Part shown: in pieces, positions 48,625 to 49,069 of the stretch
Layout: every line of letters starts with the position of its first letter
Position numbering within the stretch: position 1 is the stretch's first letter
IMG/VR virus record: IMGVR_UViG_3300025325_000039
Span: 1-49,069 of that record
DNA from: a virus
Length of the DNA: 49,069 nt
Strand: one strand, 5' to 3'
The notes under the pieces: generated by a model
Told to the model about the DNA's origin: nothing
Databases searched by the model: none
What the model saw: the letters and a program-made list of their open reading frames with translations, nothing else
Translations under genes and position numbers: made by a program

Positions 48625-48914
48625 GGCTTTCCGCCGGCCAGCGCTCGCCACTCCGCCTGGCACCTCTCGTGCAGGCCATGGCTTACGGGTAGGCGCCCCT
48701 CGGCGATGATCTGATCACAGATGATGCAGACGACCTTCTGGGGAAGGGAATGCAAATCGTGATGCTCGGCTTCGAGCTCGTCAAACGACCATTTCATCAG
48801 CTCGGGGAGGGGGAGAATGACACGGGCCCGATGCCCATCGAGGGGGAGCCCAACATGAATAGCAAGAGCGGACTTGGTCAGTGGGGCAGGGTGCGGATGG
48901 CTCACCGTCGCCAT
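48621..48914 (-). CDS. Small protein with zinc-ribbon-like C-terminus, 97 aa
   Basis: Contains VVCIICDQIIAEGRLPVSHG and LHERCQAEW: C-x2-C...H...C, a single zinc site. The N-terminal half is unremarkable (ARVILPLPELMKWSFDELEA). It is coupled to the nuclease gene by GTGA. Function unknown. Confidence 0.6.
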   Translation of the reverse strand: MATVSHPHPAPLTKSALAIHVGLPLDGHRARVILPLPELMKWSFDELEAEHHDLHSLPQKVVCIICDQIIAEGRLPVSHGLHERCQAEWRALAGGKP

Positions 48915-48973
48915 CCCACGAGCACGCCGATCACGGTGAGAACCAAGGCCGCCTGGAGAAGAATGGTTGCCAA
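48902..48973 (-). CDS. Possible 23-aa membrane peptide
   Basis: From TTG 48973 (GGGAG 9 bases upstream) the frame reads ATILLQAALVLTVIGVLVGW and ends RR, a single membrane span with a positive end. It overlaps the next gene start by 13 bases. The frame stays open further upstream to a TGA at the window edge but has no other start. Similar in kind to the 25-aa peptide at 26582-26659. Confidence 0.4.
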   Translation of the reverse strand: MATILLQAALVLTVIGVLVGWRR

Positions 48974-49069
48974 TGAAACACGCTCCCGAGATATGTGCGG
49001 CCCGGGCCGTCGGTCCCGCTCTCGGGAAACGGTCCTGGACGCTTTGCCTACAGCTTCGGGCCCTGATCA
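48974..49069. other. Right edge of window
   Basis: 96 bases with no start codon I can support. Any gene here continues beyond the window. Confidence 0.4.

Noticed and set aside
1-49069. tRNA genes, CRISPR arrays, insertion sequences, attachment sites and integrase
   Set aside because: None recognised by reading. A tRNAscan-type search was not possible, so a single tRNA could have been missed.

Overview
The window is a large part of the genome of a tailed double-stranded DNA phage, most likely a siphovirus. It carries a complete head and packaging set (small and large terminase, portal, Mu-F-like minor head protein, fused protease/scaffold, major capsid protein). It also has head-tail connectors, a tail tube protein, tail assembly chaperones with an apparent programmed frameshift, a 1355-residue tape measure protein, and a long run of tail-tip proteins. 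There is no sheath gene, so the tail should be long and non-contractile. The DNA is GC-rich, with frequent GTG and TTG starts, good AGGAGG-type ribosome sites and almost no intergenic space. The host is probably a high-GC bacterium; I cannot name it. No integrase, repressor, tRNA or CRISPR array was seen.

Layout. Almost all genes are on the minus strand, so biological order runs from high to low coordinates. Only the first ~836 bases hold plus-strand genes (an Ala-rich protein entering from the left edge, a disrupted-looking stretch, a 143-aa protein and a 37-aa hydrophobic peptide). They meet the minus-strand block tail to tail at 833-836. From the right: 49.0-45.9 kb is replication/recombination (Cas4/RecB-like PD-(D/E)XK nuclease, putative ssDNA-binding protein, primase-polymerase), and a CTAG-rich gap follows. 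45.8-42.2 kb carries a UvrD-like helicase, a row of very small Cys-rich proteins and a VRR-NUC nuclease. 42.2-38 kb holds an HK97-gp10-like protein, a ParB-methyltransferase fusion, the terminases and an HNH endonuclease. 38-32.6 kb is head morphogenesis. 32.4-23.6 kb is an unusual sugar/glycosylation cassette. 23.6-13 kb contains connectors, an Acb2/Tad1-like small protein, the tail tube protein with a beta-propeller, chaperones and tape measure. 13-0.8 kb holds tail tip, fibre-like proteins and lysis candidates.

The most striking region is the cassette between the major capsid gene and the connector gene. Nine consecutive genes overlap by 4 to 8 bases: a nucleotide-sugar 4,6-dehydratase interrupted at its active site by an apparently complete LAGLIDADG intein, an RmlD-like reductase, a GT2 glycosyltransferase, a kinase-methyltransferase fusion that recalls WbdD-type chain terminators, a second GT2, a SAM methyltransferase, a 25-aa membrane peptide, a 908-aa GT4-GT2-GT2 triple glycosyltransferase ending in a small phage-structural-like domain, and a DUF1360-like membrane protein. 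I infer that it builds and caps a glycan, perhaps on the virion, and is expressed late with the head and tail genes.

Other points are a 1027-aa tail protein with 30 tandem ~20-residue repeats, a tail tube protein carrying four Asp-box motifs, a +1 (or -2) frameshift in the tail chaperone followed by a second diverged chaperone copy without a normal start, and a Cys-rich major capsid protein. All functions are read from motifs and gene order; no database search was possible.
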